Origin: Halobaculum saliterrae
Lineage (GTDB): Archaea > Halobacteriota > Halobacteria > Halobacteriales > Haloferacaceae
Direction of reading: 5' to 3'
Length of the DNA stretch: 64,000 nt
Assembly (NCBI RefSeq): GCF_009831625.1
Contig: NZ_WUUS01000006.1
Location: 1-64,000 of the forward strand
The stretch's first letter is position 1. Each line of letters starts with the position of its first letter. Below, in pieces: positions 8,239-17,379 of this stretch. A program made the translations under genes and the position numbers. The notes under the pieces were generated by a model. The model was not told the origin of the DNA. It worked only from the letters and a program-made list of their open reading frames with translations, and did no database searches.

Positions 8239-8616
8239 TTACGTCGCGCTCGCGACGACGGTCACCGTCGTCGGCCCCTCGATCTCCACGTCGACGGCTC
8301 GAAGCCCGCTCCCGTCGATCGACTCCGACCACGCCTCGCCGCCCATCGTGACCCGGACGGTGTACGTCGCGTTCGGTTCCGCGACCTCGAACTCGCCGGT
8401 GCTTCGGTCTCCCGGTTCCAGCGACTCCTCCATCGAGAGCAGGGGGTCCTCGGCACCGGCCGTCGTCACCGTCAGGCCGTACTCGCGGACGGCGTCGCTC
8501 GCGTTCGTGACCTCGACGGGGACCGAGTCGGGCTGTCCGCCGATACCGCGGCTACAGCCGGCGAGGGTCGCGACGACGGAGGCGACCGCGGCCGAGACCG
8601 CTCTCCTGCGCCACAT
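8239..8616 (-). CDS. small secreted lipoprotein, unknown function
   Basis: 125 residues. A WRRR twin-arginine-like N terminus and a hydrophobic stretch end in the lipobox LAGC (Cys21), so the mature protein is probably lipid-anchored on the outer face of the membrane. The rest is a beta-rich, acidic domain of about 100 residues that resembles an immunoglobulin-like fold. It is 41 bases downstream of the flavin reductase gene on the same strand and may be co-transcribed with it. Confidence 0.8.
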   Translation of the reverse strand: MWRRRAVSAAVASVVATLAGCSRGIGGQPDSVPVEVTNASDAVREYGLTVTTAGAEDPLLSMEESLEPGDRSTGEFEVAEPNATYTVRVTMGGEAWSESIDGSGLRAVDVEIEGPTTVTVVASAT

Positions 8617-8657
8617 GCGTCCGCCTCCACACGACGGGCGAATAAGTCGTCCGCTCC

Positions 8658-9278
8658 CTACTCGGGCACGTCGAGGAACTCGTCCGTGTGTCCCGCGTAG
8701 TGGGCGATCCGGCGGCCCAGCTTCTCGGTGCGCTCGCGTAAGCCATCGTCGACGAACTCGTAGCGCAACTCCGCCCCGGTCGCGTCCTCGGGAGGTCGCT
8801 CGTCGTCGTCCCACGGCTCGAACTTGTTCCGAGCGCCGCGGATCCCGACTTGCAGGGGCGCGACCCACCCGTGGACGCCACGGATCGTCGCGCGCATGTG
8901 TTCGAGCGTGCCGCCGTATGAGCCGCCGCCGGCGACGGTGAACAGCCCGACGACGGTGTCCTCGTACTCGTCGAAGCTGCACCAGTCGTGGAACGAGCGG
9001 AACGCCGAGGAGTACGAGTCGTGGTACACCGGCGAGCACAGCAGCACGCCGTCGGCGCGGCGCATCCGTGCGAGCAGGTCGGGCACGTCGCCGGCGTCGG
9101 CGGCGTCCACGTCCGGGTGATAGAGGGGCACGTCGAGCTCGGGGTCGCCGAGATCGATGAAGTCCGGCTCGGCGCCGTACTCGGCGGCCGCGTCGAGGGC
9201 GTACTGCAGCGTCGCCCGGCCGTAGCTCCCGTCGCGCCGCGAGCCGTTCACGGCGACGACGGTGGGCGTCTCCGACAT
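8658..9278 (-). CDS. NADPH-dependent FMN reductase family protein
   Basis: 206 residues with a flavodoxin-like fold. VAVNGSRRDGSYGR at the N terminus is the FMN phosphate loop, LLCSPVYHDSYSSAF (near 83) the flavin-contact segment, and VAGGGSYGG (near 115) the second loop. The family reduces FMN, quinones or azo compounds with NAD(P)H. Substrate cannot be told. The ATG at 9278 directly precedes the first strand. Confidence 0.9.
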   Translation of the reverse strand: MSETPTVVAVNGSRRDGSYGRATLQYALDAAAEYGAEPDFIDLGDPELDVPLYHPDVDAADAGDVPDLLARMRRADGVLLCSPVYHDSYSSAFRSFHDWCSFDEYEDTVVGLFTVAGGGSYGGTLEHMRATIRGVHGWVAPLQVGIRGARNKFEPWDDDERPPEDATGAELRYEFVDDGLRERTEKLGRRIAHYAGHTDEFLDVPE

Positions 9279-9427
9279 GCCGGGCGATTCACGGGAACGA
9301 GTGAAAACCCCGTCGGGTCGCGGCGGGAGACTGACGGGGTCGTGGCGTCGGTTCGGCGCCCGGGCGGGTCCCCCACGAGCGCCGCCGGGCACCCGGGTTT
9401 TTGCCACCCGGCGCCGACGCGTCGCGC

Positions 9428-10846
9428 ATGGACGAGATCTCGTTCGGAACCGACGGCTGGCGCGCCACCCTCGACACGTTCACCGACCGACGCGTCCGCA
9501 TCGTCGGACAGGCGGTCGCGGACACTCTCGCGGAGAGCGAGGCGGACGCCGCTGCGGCGGACGCGACGGACCGCCCCGTGCTCGTCGGCTACGACGCCCG
9601 CCCGACCTCGGAGGGGTTCGCCGAGTCGCTCGCCGAGGTGCTCGCGGGCAACGGCTTCGACGTGCTCCTCCCGGAGCGCGACTGCCCGACACCGCTGGTC
9701 GCGCACGCCATCGTCGAGCGCGACGCCGCCGGCGCGATGATGGTGACGGCCTCGCACAACCCGCCCGAGTACAACGGCGTGAAGTTCATCCCCGAGGACG
9801 GCGCGCCCGCGCTTCCCGAGGTCACCGAGCGCATCGAGGCGAACCTCCGTGAGCCCGATCTCGCGGCCGCCGGAACCCCCGACGAGGGAGCGATCGACCG
9901 CGTCGACCTCGTGACGCCCCACGCCGAACACGCCCGCGACCTCGTCGCCCGCGGGGATGGGGCGCTCGACCTCTCGGGGCTGACGGTCGCGTACGACGCG
10001 ATGCACGGCAGCGGCCGCGGCGTCACCGACGCGCTCCTCGAATCGGCGGGCGCGGCGGTCGAGCGGATCCGCTGTGAGCGCGACCCCGAGTTCGGCGGCG
10101 GGTCGCCGGAGCCGTCGGCCAAGAACTTGGAGGAACTGGCCGAGCGCGTCACCGAGGGCGGCGCGGACTTGGGGATAGCCAACGACGGGGACGCCGACCG
10201 CTTGGCGATCGTGACGCCCGAGCGCGGCCACCTCGACGAGAACCTCTTCTTCGCGGCGACGTACGACCACCTCCTCGAGGACGACTCGGGGCCCGCGATC
10301 CGCACCGTCTCGACGACGTTCCTCATCGACCGCATCGCCGAGGCGCACGGCGAGGCGGTGTACGAGACCGCGGTCGGGTTCAAGTGGGTCGCGCAGGCGA
10401 TGGGCGAGCACGACGCCCTGATGGGCGGCGAGGAGTCCGGCGGCTTCTCCGTCCGCGGGCACGTCCGCGAGAAGGACGGCGTCCTGATGGCGCTACTGGC
10501 GGCGGTCGCCGCCAGCGAGGAGTCGTACGACGACCGCGTCGACCGCCTCGAGGACGAACACGGCCGCATCGTCGCCGACAAGGTGAGCGTCGACTGCCCC
10601 GACAGCGAGAAGGAACGCGTCATCGACGACCTCGCCGATCACATCCCCGACGAGGTCGCCGGCGAATCGGTGGCCGACGTGGTGACGGTGGACGGTTTCA
10701 AGCTCCTGCTCGCGGACGGCTCGTGGCTGCTCGTCCGCCCCTCCGGGACCGAGCCGAAGATGCGCGTGTACGCCGAGTCCGGCTCCGAGGCGGACACGGC
10801 GGCCATCCTCGCGGACGGCCGTGAGCTGGTCGAGCCCCTGGTCTGA
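9428..10846 (+). CDS. phosphoglucomutase/phosphomannomutase family enzyme
   Basis: 472 residues covering all four phosphohexomutase domains: FGTDGWR near the N terminus, the phosphoserine loop TASHNPP (Ser109), the metal loop DGDAD (253-257), the sugar-binding GGEESGGF (334-341) and the phosphate-binding RPSGTEPKMRVYAE near the C terminus. It moves phosphate between C1 and C6 of a hexose or amino sugar. Members include PGM, PMM and GlmM; the sequence alone does not decide which. All catalytic residues are present. Confidence 0.93.
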   Translation: MDEISFGTDGWRATLDTFTDRRVRIVGQAVADTLAESEADAAAADATDRPVLVGYDARPTSEGFAESLAEVLAGNGFDVLLPERDCPTPLVAHAIVERDAAGAMMVTASHNPPEYNGVKFIPEDGAPALPEVTERIEANLREPDLAAAGTPDEGAIDRVDLVTPHAEHARDLVARGDGALDLSGLTVAYDAMHGSGRGVTDALLESAGAAVERIRCERDPEFGGGSPEPSAKNLEELAERVTEGGADLGIANDGDADRLAIVTPERGHLDENLFFAATYDHLLEDDSGPAIRTVSTTFLIDRIAEAHGEAVYETAVGFKWVAQAMGEHDALMGGEESGGFSVRGHVREKDGVLMALLAAVAASEESYDDRVDRLEDEHGRIVADKVSVDCPDSEKERVIDDLADHIPDEVAGESVADVVTVDGFKLLLADGSWLLVRPSGTEPKMRVYAESGSEADTAAILADGRELVEPLV

Positions 10847-10976
10847 GGCTCGGACCCCGTTCTCGCCCCGCACCGGTTCGCCGTCTCGCGCCTCGTGTCG
10901 CTCCCCGCTCCCACGTCCACGCCGATACTCCGCCGGGACCCACAGGCTTGAGTGTGCGGCCGCCGCCTCGACTGCC

Positions 10977-12371
10977 ATGTTCGACGACGAGGTCGCCGCC
11001 CGCATCCGCGACGACCGCGAGCGCGACGGCTCCCTCCTCCCCGACTACGGCCGGTACTGCTTCGCCGACGTCCCCGCGACCCTCGGCGGGGTGCTCGGCG
11101 TCGACCTTCCGGGCGACCCGCTCCCGGACGATGTCGTCGCGGACGTACCCAGCCTCGCCGGCACGTCGCCCGAGGATGACACCGACTACGACCGCGTCTG
11201 TCACGTGCTCGTCGACGGCTTCGGCTTCGAACAGTGGCGCCGCGAGGTCGCCGCCGGACGTGCGCCCGACTGGGTCGCCGACCTCGCGGAAACCGCGCGC
11301 GTGACCCCGCTCACGTCCGTCTACCCCTCGGAGACCGCGGCGGCGATCACGACCGTCCACACCGGGCTGACGCCGGCGGAACACGGCGTGATCGGGTGGG
11401 ATATGTACCTCCCCGAGGTCGACCGCGTGATCCAGACCCTGCCGTTCACGTCGAAGTCCGGCGAGCCGGCCGACGAGGCGTACGGCGTCGACGCGGCGGA
11501 CCTCTTCGCAGGCGGGTCGATATACGAGCCCATGTCGGCCGCGGGCGTCGACTCGGTCACCGTTCAGCCGATGAAGGCGGCGACGGGCGCCTACTCCGCA
11601 CACGCCCTCGCCGGCGCCGACTCACGCGGGTACGAGGACCTCGACGGCTTCCGGACGCTGTTGACCGAGGCGCTTTCCGAGTCCGACCCCGGAACCTACT
11701 GCTACGCGTACCTCTCGGACGTGGACGGCGCGGCCCACGAGGCCGGCACCGAATCCGACCACTACCGGGAGACGCTGCAAGCGGTCTCCGACGCCGTCTC
11801 GACGGCGCTGGCAGACGTTCCGGACGACGTCGCCGACTCGACGCTGTTCGTGCTCACCGCGGACCACGGCCACGTCGACACCGACCCCGAGACCAACGTC
11901 GACATCTGGGAGCACGAGTTCCTCACCGAGCGCATGCGCCGCTACGAGACCGGCGCTCCGGCCGGGTACCCGCTCACGGGGGGGAGCGAGGGAGGGGACG
12001 GCGCCGACGACGCCGGAAGCGACGAACGCACGGCGGGCGGCGTTCCGCTCCCGCCGGTCGGCGGCGCGCGCAACGTCCACCTCCACCTGCGGCCGGGGAC
12101 GACCGAGGAGGTGGTCGACTACCTCGACCGGACCTTCGAGGGACGGGCGTTCACCCGGGAGGAGGCCCTCGACCAGGGGCTGTTCGGCGACCGCGGCGCC
12201 TCCGACCGCTTCCGCCGGCGCTGCGGCGACGTGGTGTTCGTCCACCGACGGAAGGCCGTCTGGCGCGGCGACGAGCCGGGGAAGCTCGGCTACGTCGGCT
12301 GGCACGGCGGGCTGACGCCCGAAGAGATGGTGACGCCGTTCGCGGTCGCGCCGCTGTCGGACGTGATCTGA
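10977..12371 (+). CDS. alkaline-phosphatase-superfamily protein (nucleotide pyrophosphatase-like)
   Basis: 464 residues. DGFGFEQW binds the first metal, the PSETAAAITTVHTG segment supplies the nucleophilic Thr/Ser, and SDVDGAAHEAG and TADHGHVD give the later Asp/His ligands of the type I phosphodiesterase fold. There is no signal peptide, so it acts in the cytoplasm. An acidic insertion at about 335-355 is low-complexity. It follows the mutase gene by 130 bases on the same strand. Substrate unknown. Confidence 0.85.
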   Translation: MFDDEVAARIRDDRERDGSLLPDYGRYCFADVPATLGGVLGVDLPGDPLPDDVVADVPSLAGTSPEDDTDYDRVCHVLVDGFGFEQWRREVAAGRAPDWVADLAETARVTPLTSVYPSETAAAITTVHTGLTPAEHGVIGWDMYLPEVDRVIQTLPFTSKSGEPADEAYGVDAADLFAGGSIYEPMSAAGVDSVTVQPMKAATGAYSAHALAGADSRGYEDLDGFRTLLTEALSESDPGTYCYAYLSDVDGAAHEAGTESDHYRETLQAVSDAVSTALADVPDDVADSTLFVLTADHGHVDTDPETNVDIWEHEFLTERMRRYETGAPAGYPLTGGSEGGDGADDAGSDERTAGGVPLPPVGGARNVHLHLRPGTTEEVVDYLDRTFEGRAFTREEALDQGLFGDRGASDRFRRRCGDVVFVHRRKAVWRGDEPGKLGYVGWHGGLTPEEMVTPFAVAPLSDVI

Positions 12372-12400
12372 TCAGGGCTGACCTGGGCTGACCGCGGCGG

Positions 12401-12883
12401 TCACCGCGTCACGTCCGCGTCCGCCGGGAGCGTTCCGAACAGACGGTCGTCGCGTTCCTCCACCTCGAACCCGAGCGCCTCGTAGAACAGTCTCACTTGG
12501 GCCCGGAACGTCGCAGTCAGCGGCGCATCGGTCCGTTCGGCCGCCGCCGCGACGAGCGCGGTGCCGACGCCGTCGGCCCGCCGGTGCTTACGCACCGCGA
12601 CGGCGTCGACATGGCCGCCGTCGAGCACGAGCGCACCGACCACGTCGGTCGATTCGGTTCCGATCTCCTTCGCCACTGCGACCAGCACGTCGCCGCCGCC
12701 GACGCGCTCCGGGAGGTTCGCCGGAACGGTCAACATCGCCGCGTCGAGGAGGTGCCTGACGGCGTCCGTCTCGTCGTCGCGGGCGGTCCGGATCGACACG
12801 TCGGCATCCGAGACGGTGCCGGCGTCGGGGGCGGTGTCGCCGTCCGCGCCTCGCTTCGATTCGCCGTCGTCGCCGCCGGTCAT
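12401..12883 (-). CDS. GNAT-family N-acetyltransferase
   Basis: 160 residues. After an acidic 25-residue leader comes the GNAT fold: VSIRTARDDETDAVRHLL (first strand and helix), VDAVAVRKHRRADGVGTAL with the acetyl-CoA loop (R-x2-G-x-G/A type), and FYEALGFEVEER near the C terminus. The ATG overlaps the TGA of samp2 (12880-12883), so the two are probably co-translated. The acceptor is unknown: protein N terminus, lysine or small molecule. Confidence 0.85.
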   Translation of the reverse strand: MTGGDDGESKRGADGDTAPDAGTVSDADVSIRTARDDETDAVRHLLDAAMLTVPANLPERVGGGDVLVAVAKEIGTESTDVVGALVLDGGHVDAVAVRKHRRADGVGTALVAAAAERTDAPLTATFRAQVRLFYEALGFEVEERDDRLFGTLPADADVTR

Positions 12884-13080
12884 CCGCCCTTGATCAGCCT
12901 GAGCACCTTGACCTCGCTCGACTCGACGGGGGCGTCCTCCGGGACGGGGCTCCCGTCCACGAGCACCGTCACCTCGTGGGGAGAGTAGCCGGTCGCCCGG
13001 CACACGTCGGCATAGGTCGCGTCGTCGTCGAGCGAGAGGGTCTCGGTGCCCTCGCCGACGACCTCGCAGGTCACGTCCAT
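12880..13080 (-). CDS. samp2: ubiquitin-like small archaeal modifier protein SAMP2
   Basis: 66 residues with a beta-grasp pattern, [16 protein letters not shown] in the middle and the diagnostic tail [10 protein letters not shown]. The C-terminal Gly-Gly is adenylated by the E1-like UbaA and then joined to lysines of target proteins or used as a sulfur carrier for tRNA thiolation. Length and ending match Haloferax SAMP2. It overlaps the acetyltransferase gene downstream and is divergent from rfcS. The ATG at 13080 gives the exact family length. Confidence 0.95.
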   Translation of the reverse strand: MDVTCEVVGEGTETLSLDDDATYADVCRATGYSPHEVTVLVDGSPVPEDAPVESSEVKVLRLIKGG

Positions 13081-13204
13081 GCCCGCAGTCGCCGCCGCGC
13101 GGCTTTCAGCGTTGCCGTCGCGTGTGGACGGGGAGTCCGGTCGTGGACTCCCGTCCGATCGTGGGCCTCCATCCAGTCGTGGATCGCCGGGTCGATATCT
13201 CGGG

Positions 13205-13214
13205 GCGTTTATCC
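13205..13214 (+). promoter_or_regulatory. TATA box of rfcS
   Basis: GCGTTTATCC, centred 28 bases before the ATG at 13238, within the 157-base spacer shared with the divergent samp2. Confidence 0.65.
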
Positions 13215-13237
13215 CCCCGGGCCGCCGACCACCGTCC

Positions 13238-14227
13238 ATGAGCGAGGCCGACGACGGCGAGGCCGCCGAGTCCTCCCCCGGGCGGGAGGTCTGGATCGAG
13301 AAGTACCGCCCGCAGACGCTGGAGGACGTGTACGGACACGAGCAGATCGTCTCCCGGCTCCGCAGCTACATCGAGCAGGACGACCTGCCGCACCTCCTCT
13401 TTGCAGGACCGGCAGGTGTGGGAAAAACCACCTCGGCGGTCGCCATCGCCAAGACGATCTACGGCGACGACTGGCGGACGAACTTCCTCGAGCTCAACGC
13501 TTCCGACCAGCGCGGCATCGACGTGGTTCGCGACCGGATCAAGAACTTCGCGCGCTCGTCGTTCGGCGGCCACGACTACCGGATCATCTTCCTCGACGAG
13601 GCCGACTCGCTGACCGACGACGCGCAGTCGGCGCTGCGGCGGACCATGGAGCAGTTCTCCGACAACACGCGGTTCATCCTCTCGTGTAACTACTCCTCGA
13701 AGATCATCGACCCGATCCAGTCGCGGTGTGCGGTGTTCCGCTTCTCGCCGCTCTCCGACGAGGCCGTCGAGGCGCAGGTCCGCGACATCGCCGCCGATCA
13801 GGACATCGAGATCACCGACGACGGGCTCGACGCGCTTGTGTACGCCGCCAACGGCGACATGCGCCGCGCGATCAACTCCCTGCAGGCGGCCGCGACCACG
13901 GGCGAGATCGTCGACGAGCAGGCGGTCTACGAGATCACCGCGACCGCCCGTCCGGAGGAGATCGAGGCGATGGTCGAGGACGCGCTCGCGGGCGACTTCT
14001 CGAAGTCGCGGGCGACGCTCGACACGCTGCTCACCGAGACGGGGATGGCCGGCGGCGACATCATCGACCAGCTCCACCGGTCGGTGTGGGAGTTCGGCCT
14101 CTCGGACCCGGAGGCGGTGCGGCTGATGGAGCGCATCGGCGACGCCGACTTCCGCATCACCGAGGGCGCCAACGAACAGGTGCAGCTGGAGGCGCTGTTG
14201 GCGTCGCTTGCGCTGGCGAACGAGTAG
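13238..14227 (+). CDS. rfcS: replication factor C small subunit (clamp loader)
   Basis: 329 residues. An AAA+ ATPase with [13 protein letters not shown], Walker [10 protein letters not shown] (57-65), Walker B FLDEAD (118-123), the arginine finger in SRC (near 165) and the C-terminal collar domain. With the large subunit it opens PCNA and loads it on primed DNA. A short acidic leader (1-17) precedes the conserved start. No intein is present. The leaderless TATA spacing supports the ATG at 13238. Confidence 0.96.
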   Translation: MSEADDGEAAESSPGREVWIEKYRPQTLEDVYGHEQIVSRLRSYIEQDDLPHLLFAGPAGVGKTTSAVAIAKTIYGDDWRTNFLELNASDQRGIDVVRDRIKNFARSSFGGHDYRIIFLDEADSLTDDAQSALRRTMEQFSDNTRFILSCNYSSKIIDPIQSRCAVFRFSPLSDEAVEAQVRDIAADQDIEITDDGLDALVYAANGDMRRAINSLQAAATTGEIVDEQAVYEITATARPEEIEAMVEDALAGDFSKSRATLDTLLTETGMAGGDIIDQLHRSVWEFGLSDPEAVRLMERIGDADFRITEGANEQVQLEALLASLALANE

Positions 14228-14299
14228 GCGACGAGATAGCAGGCGGCGAGCGACCGTTCACGTTCGTGTCGTGGTCGAGTCCGCCCGCGAGCGGCGACC

Positions 14300-15265
14300 T
14301 CACACCTCCGGCTCGATGTAGACGATCCCGACGCGGTCGTCCATCTCGCGGAGGGTCGCCTCGATCTGCGTGATGTCCGCGTCCACGTCGCGGGTGGCCG
14401 CGTCGCCCTCGAAGCTCACGTCGGCGGTGACGAGCACCTCGCCCGGGCCGACGAACACCGTCCGGAACCCGTCGATGTGGACGACGCCGTCGTGGTCGGC
14501 GATCGCCGCCTCGAGGTCGGCCTCCACGTCCGCCGCCAGCGACTCGCCGAGGATGAGCCGCTTGTTCTCCCACGCCAGCGCGACCGCGAAGAACATCAGG
14601 AGCGCGCCGATGACGACCGAGGCGATCGCGTCGAAGATCGGCATCTCCAGGAACCGCGCGAGCGAGATGCCTACGAGCGCGATGACGGCGCCGGCCAGCG
14701 CGATGGCGTCCTCGGTGAACGCGGTGAGCGTGGTCACGTCGCTGGTCTTCGAGAACGCCTCGCGGAGCCCGGCCCAGCCGTAGGTGTCGATCTGTCGGTT
14801 CAGCTCCGCCCGCGCCTTCGCGAACGCGTAGATCTCGAACAGGATGGCGCCGAGGAGGACGACGACGTTGATCCAGAACGGATCGACCGGCACCAGCTCG
14901 GTGAAGTTGATCCCCGCGAGCACTACGTCCGCCCGTTCGCCGCCGTGGGCGGGGTGCATGATCGCCTCGTACCCGTGGTTCAGCGACTCCCAGCCGGCGA
15001 TACCGAACAGGAGCACGGAGACGAGGAACGCGTAGAAGAACTGCGCCTTGCCGTAGCCGAACGGGTGCGCCCGGTTCGCCTCCCGGTTCGAGTAGCGGAT
15101 GCCGATGAGGAGGAACACCTGGTTTCCGGTGTCGGATATCGAGTGGTACGTCTCCGAGAGCATCGACGGCGACCCGGTGAGCAGGAAGCCGAAGAACTTC
15201 AGCACCGCGATGGCGCCGTTGGCGATCAGCGCGGCGATGACGACGGACCTGCTTCCTCCAGCCAT
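14300..15265 (-). CDS. cation diffusion facilitator (CDF) family transporter
   Basis: 321 residues with about six membrane helices and a cytoplasmic C-terminal domain of about 85 residues. The first helices carry GSPSMLSETYHSISDTGNQ, where the paired acidic and His residues bind the metal, and NREANRAHPFGYGKAQ follows the loop between helices. Family members export Zn, Mn, Fe or Co in exchange for protons. The acidic residues at the transport site are present; which metal is moved cannot be told. Confidence 0.92.
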   Translation of the reverse strand: MAGGSRSVVIAALIANGAIAVLKFFGFLLTGSPSMLSETYHSISDTGNQVFLLIGIRYSNREANRAHPFGYGKAQFFYAFLVSVLLFGIAGWESLNHGYEAIMHPAHGGERADVVLAGINFTELVPVDPFWINVVVLLGAILFEIYAFAKARAELNRQIDTYGWAGLREAFSKTSDVTTLTAFTEDAIALAGAVIALVGISLARFLEMPIFDAIASVVIGALLMFFAVALAWENKRLILGESLAADVEADLEAAIADHDGVVHIDGFRTVFVGPGEVLVTADVSFEGDAATRDVDADITQIEATLREMDDRVGIVYIEPEV

Positions 15266-15445
15266 TGTCTACCGGTCTCGGCCGACGGTAATCAACCCCA
15301 TGGAGCACGACGGACCGGTCGTCCTGAGCCGGGCGTCGTCGCCCCGTCGACATCGTCGTCGTCATCGACGCCTCGACGGGCGGCGTGGACGCCGCCGACT
15401 TCGAACTCCCGAACCGTTAGTAGCGACCGTCACGACCCAGTCGGT

Positions 15446-15964
15446 ATGCTCGTGATCCTCTCCGACACGCACGCCACCGACGGCCACCGCCTCCGGGGAC
15501 GGACCCTCGACGCGGTCCGGGAGGCGGACGCCGTGATCCACGCCGGCGACTTCTACCGCGAGGCGGTGCTCGACGACCTCCAGCGCGAGGCGTCGACGCT
15601 GTACGGCGTCACCGGCAACAACGACGACGCCGCGCTGCGCGAGCGACTGCCCCGCGACCGCGTCGTCGGCTACGAGGGCGCGACCGTCGCGGTTCGGCAC
15701 CGGTCGCGAAGCGGCGCGACAGGCCTCGTCATGTTCGGCCGCGAGCGCGACGCGGACCTCGTCGTCTTCGGCCACAGCCACCGTCCCGAGTTCGACGACT
15801 CCGGGGACGTGCCGCTGCTCAATCCGGGGAGCTACGCCCAGCCGAGGGGAAACCGGCCGGCACACGGCGAGGTAACCCGAACCGACGAGGGGCTCGCCGG
15901 GGAGCTCGTGACCCCCGACGGCGAGGCGTTCGAGCGGTTCTCCGTCCCGGTACGGTCGCCGTGA
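15446..15964 (+). CDS. YfcE/MJ0936-type metallophosphodiesterase
   Basis: 172 residues with all metal-binding blocks of the calcineurin-like fold: SDTHATDG (N terminus), HAGDF, TGNNDD and VFGHSHRP, then LLNPGSYAQPRG. The usual second-last block (TxGH-type) is weak: the segment at about 80-95 reads VAVRHRSRSGA, so one His ligand may have shifted. Family members split phosphodiesters in vitro. It is divergent from the CDF gene. Confidence 0.9.
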   Translation: MLVILSDTHATDGHRLRGRTLDAVREADAVIHAGDFYREAVLDDLQREASTLYGVTGNNDDAALRERLPRDRVVGYEGATVAVRHRSRSGATGLVMFGRERDADLVVFGHSHRPEFDDSGDVPLLNPGSYAQPRGNRPAHGEVTRTDEGLAGELVTPDGEAFERFSVPVRSP

Positions 15965-16414
15965 GATCGCCCGGATCGGGTGCTAGAGCCGCGTACGGTG
16001 GCCGAGAGGGTCGTCGAGAACACGGCGAGGAACACGATCGACCCGTCTCCCTCGTTCGGGTCGCGTCGACGGCGCGGATCGCGTCGACGACGGTGCGGTC
16101 GCGTCAACGGGGACCGGGTTCCCGGGCCGCCGGCCGCCCGCGCACCCGGTCGGGGGTGTCGGGGAGACGGTGGCAGGTCGTGGCTCGGGCGCGGCGGTTG
16201 GAGGGCCGACGGGGAACCGCGAACGGAGGGCCGGCGCGCCACCGGGAACCGTACCGGATCGTACCGGCGCTCGTGTCAAGTACTTTCTCTATGGTCAAAC
16301 GCCGTTTTTAGTCACCGCGGTGGCGGCGCGGACGGGCGAGCGGCCGGACGAATGAACGGACGAACGGAGGACAGGTGAGCGGAGGACGGGTGACAGGCGG
16401 ACGGACGCGACGGG
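15965..16414. other. 450-base stretch without a convincing gene
   Basis: Between the convergent phosphodiesterase and HTH-regulator genes. All frames here have poor codon use for this genome (Arg/Pro-rich). The only distinctive part is an AT-rich island at about 16276-16315 with a run of five T. I see no tRNA fold and no start codon with a TATA box at the right distance. It may hold terminators for both genes or a non-coding RNA. Confidence 0.5.
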
Positions 16415-17287
16415 TCACGTGCCGCCGCGACGGCGGGCGGCCACCGCGACGACCGCGAGCGCGAGCAGCCCGCCGCACAGGAACAGGAACCCCGGCGAGG
16501 CGGCGAGCTGGTCGACCAGCGTCGGGCCGGCGTCGCCGGCGACGGCGTACGTCGTGTCGCGTGCCAGCTCGGTCGCGGTCGATTCGGGCGCCGGCGTCGC
16601 CGTCGGCGCGGGGGTCGATGTCTCCGCGGCGGTCTCGGTCGCCTCCTGGATCCCCATCCCGCCGTCGTCGGCGGCCTCGGTCGGCGTCGGCGTCGCCGCG
16701 TCGTCGGCGGCTGCCTCGGTGGCCGTCGCGTTCGTCGACTCGACGCTCACGTCGGTGCTATCGCCGCCGGACCCCCCGTCGGCGCCGTCCGCGCCGCCGG
16801 CCGAGCCGAACCCGACGGTGGGCGCGAACGGGCCGTCGAGGACGGTCTCGACGACGACGGCGCCGAGGCCGACGGCGCCGATCCCGCCGAGCAGGCGGCT
16901 GAGCGTCGCGCGGATGCCGGACGCCTCGGACTCGGGACCGGCGACGAGCACGAGCGGCCCGTCGGCGGGGGCGTACACGTCCATCTCGCGGCCCTTCTGG
17001 GAGTAGGCGGTGTCGACCACCTCGACGACGCCCGCATCGCGCAGGCGCTTCAGGTGGTACTGGGTGTTCTGCAGCGACGTGTCGACGCGGTCGGAGACGT
17101 CGCTTGCGGGGCCGGGGCTGTCGTGGAGGGCGGAGAGGATCGCGCGGGCGGTGTCCGAGGAGAGCGCCGCGAGGACGTCGTCGGCGTCGTCGCCGTCGAC
17201 GCCGATCACTCGCGGGTCGCGGTCGTCGTCGTCGCCGCGGGACCACGGCCCGCCGATCCCCGGGATGGAGGAGGGCATGTCGGCCAT
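16415..17287 (-). CDS. membrane-anchored winged-helix transcription regulator (ArsR-like)
   Basis: 290 residues. An N-terminal HTH domain (about 30-105: LSSDTARAILSALHD, SLQNTQYHLKRLRDAGVVE) is followed by a hydrophobic segment near 145-165, a long Thr/Ala/Asp linker and a C-terminal membrane helix (about 265-285) ending in Arg residues. This layout, DNA-binding domain at one end and membrane anchor at the other, recurs in haloarchaea. It lies 92 bases downstream of the surface protein gene on the same strand and may respond to an envelope signal. The ATG at 17278 is an alternative start. Confidence 0.8.
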   Translation of the reverse strand: MADMPSSIPGIGGPWSRGDDDDRDPRVIGVDGDDADDVLAALSSDTARAILSALHDSPGPASDVSDRVDTSLQNTQYHLKRLRDAGVVEVVDTAYSQKGREMDVYAPADGPLVLVAGPESEASGIRATLSRLLGGIGAVGLGAVVVETVLDGPFAPTVGFGSAGGADGADGGSGGDSTDVSVESTNATATEAAADDAATPTPTEAADDGGMGIQEATETAAETSTPAPTATPAPESTATELARDTTYAVAGDAGPTLVDQLAASPGFLFLCGGLLALAVVAVAARRRGGT

Positions 17288-17379
17288 TCGTCGTTCCTCT
17301 TTCGCGGTGGTGTTGGTAAGCTTTCCGTGCGCTCGCGGCGGTCGCGGAACCGAGCGATCTCGTTGCCTCGAACGGCCCG

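Noticed and set aside
16104-16298. Possible 64-residue minus-strand gene in the gene-free 15965-16414 stretch
   Set aside because: It needs a TTG start, its protein is Arg/Pro-rich, and no TATA box lies at a proper distance.
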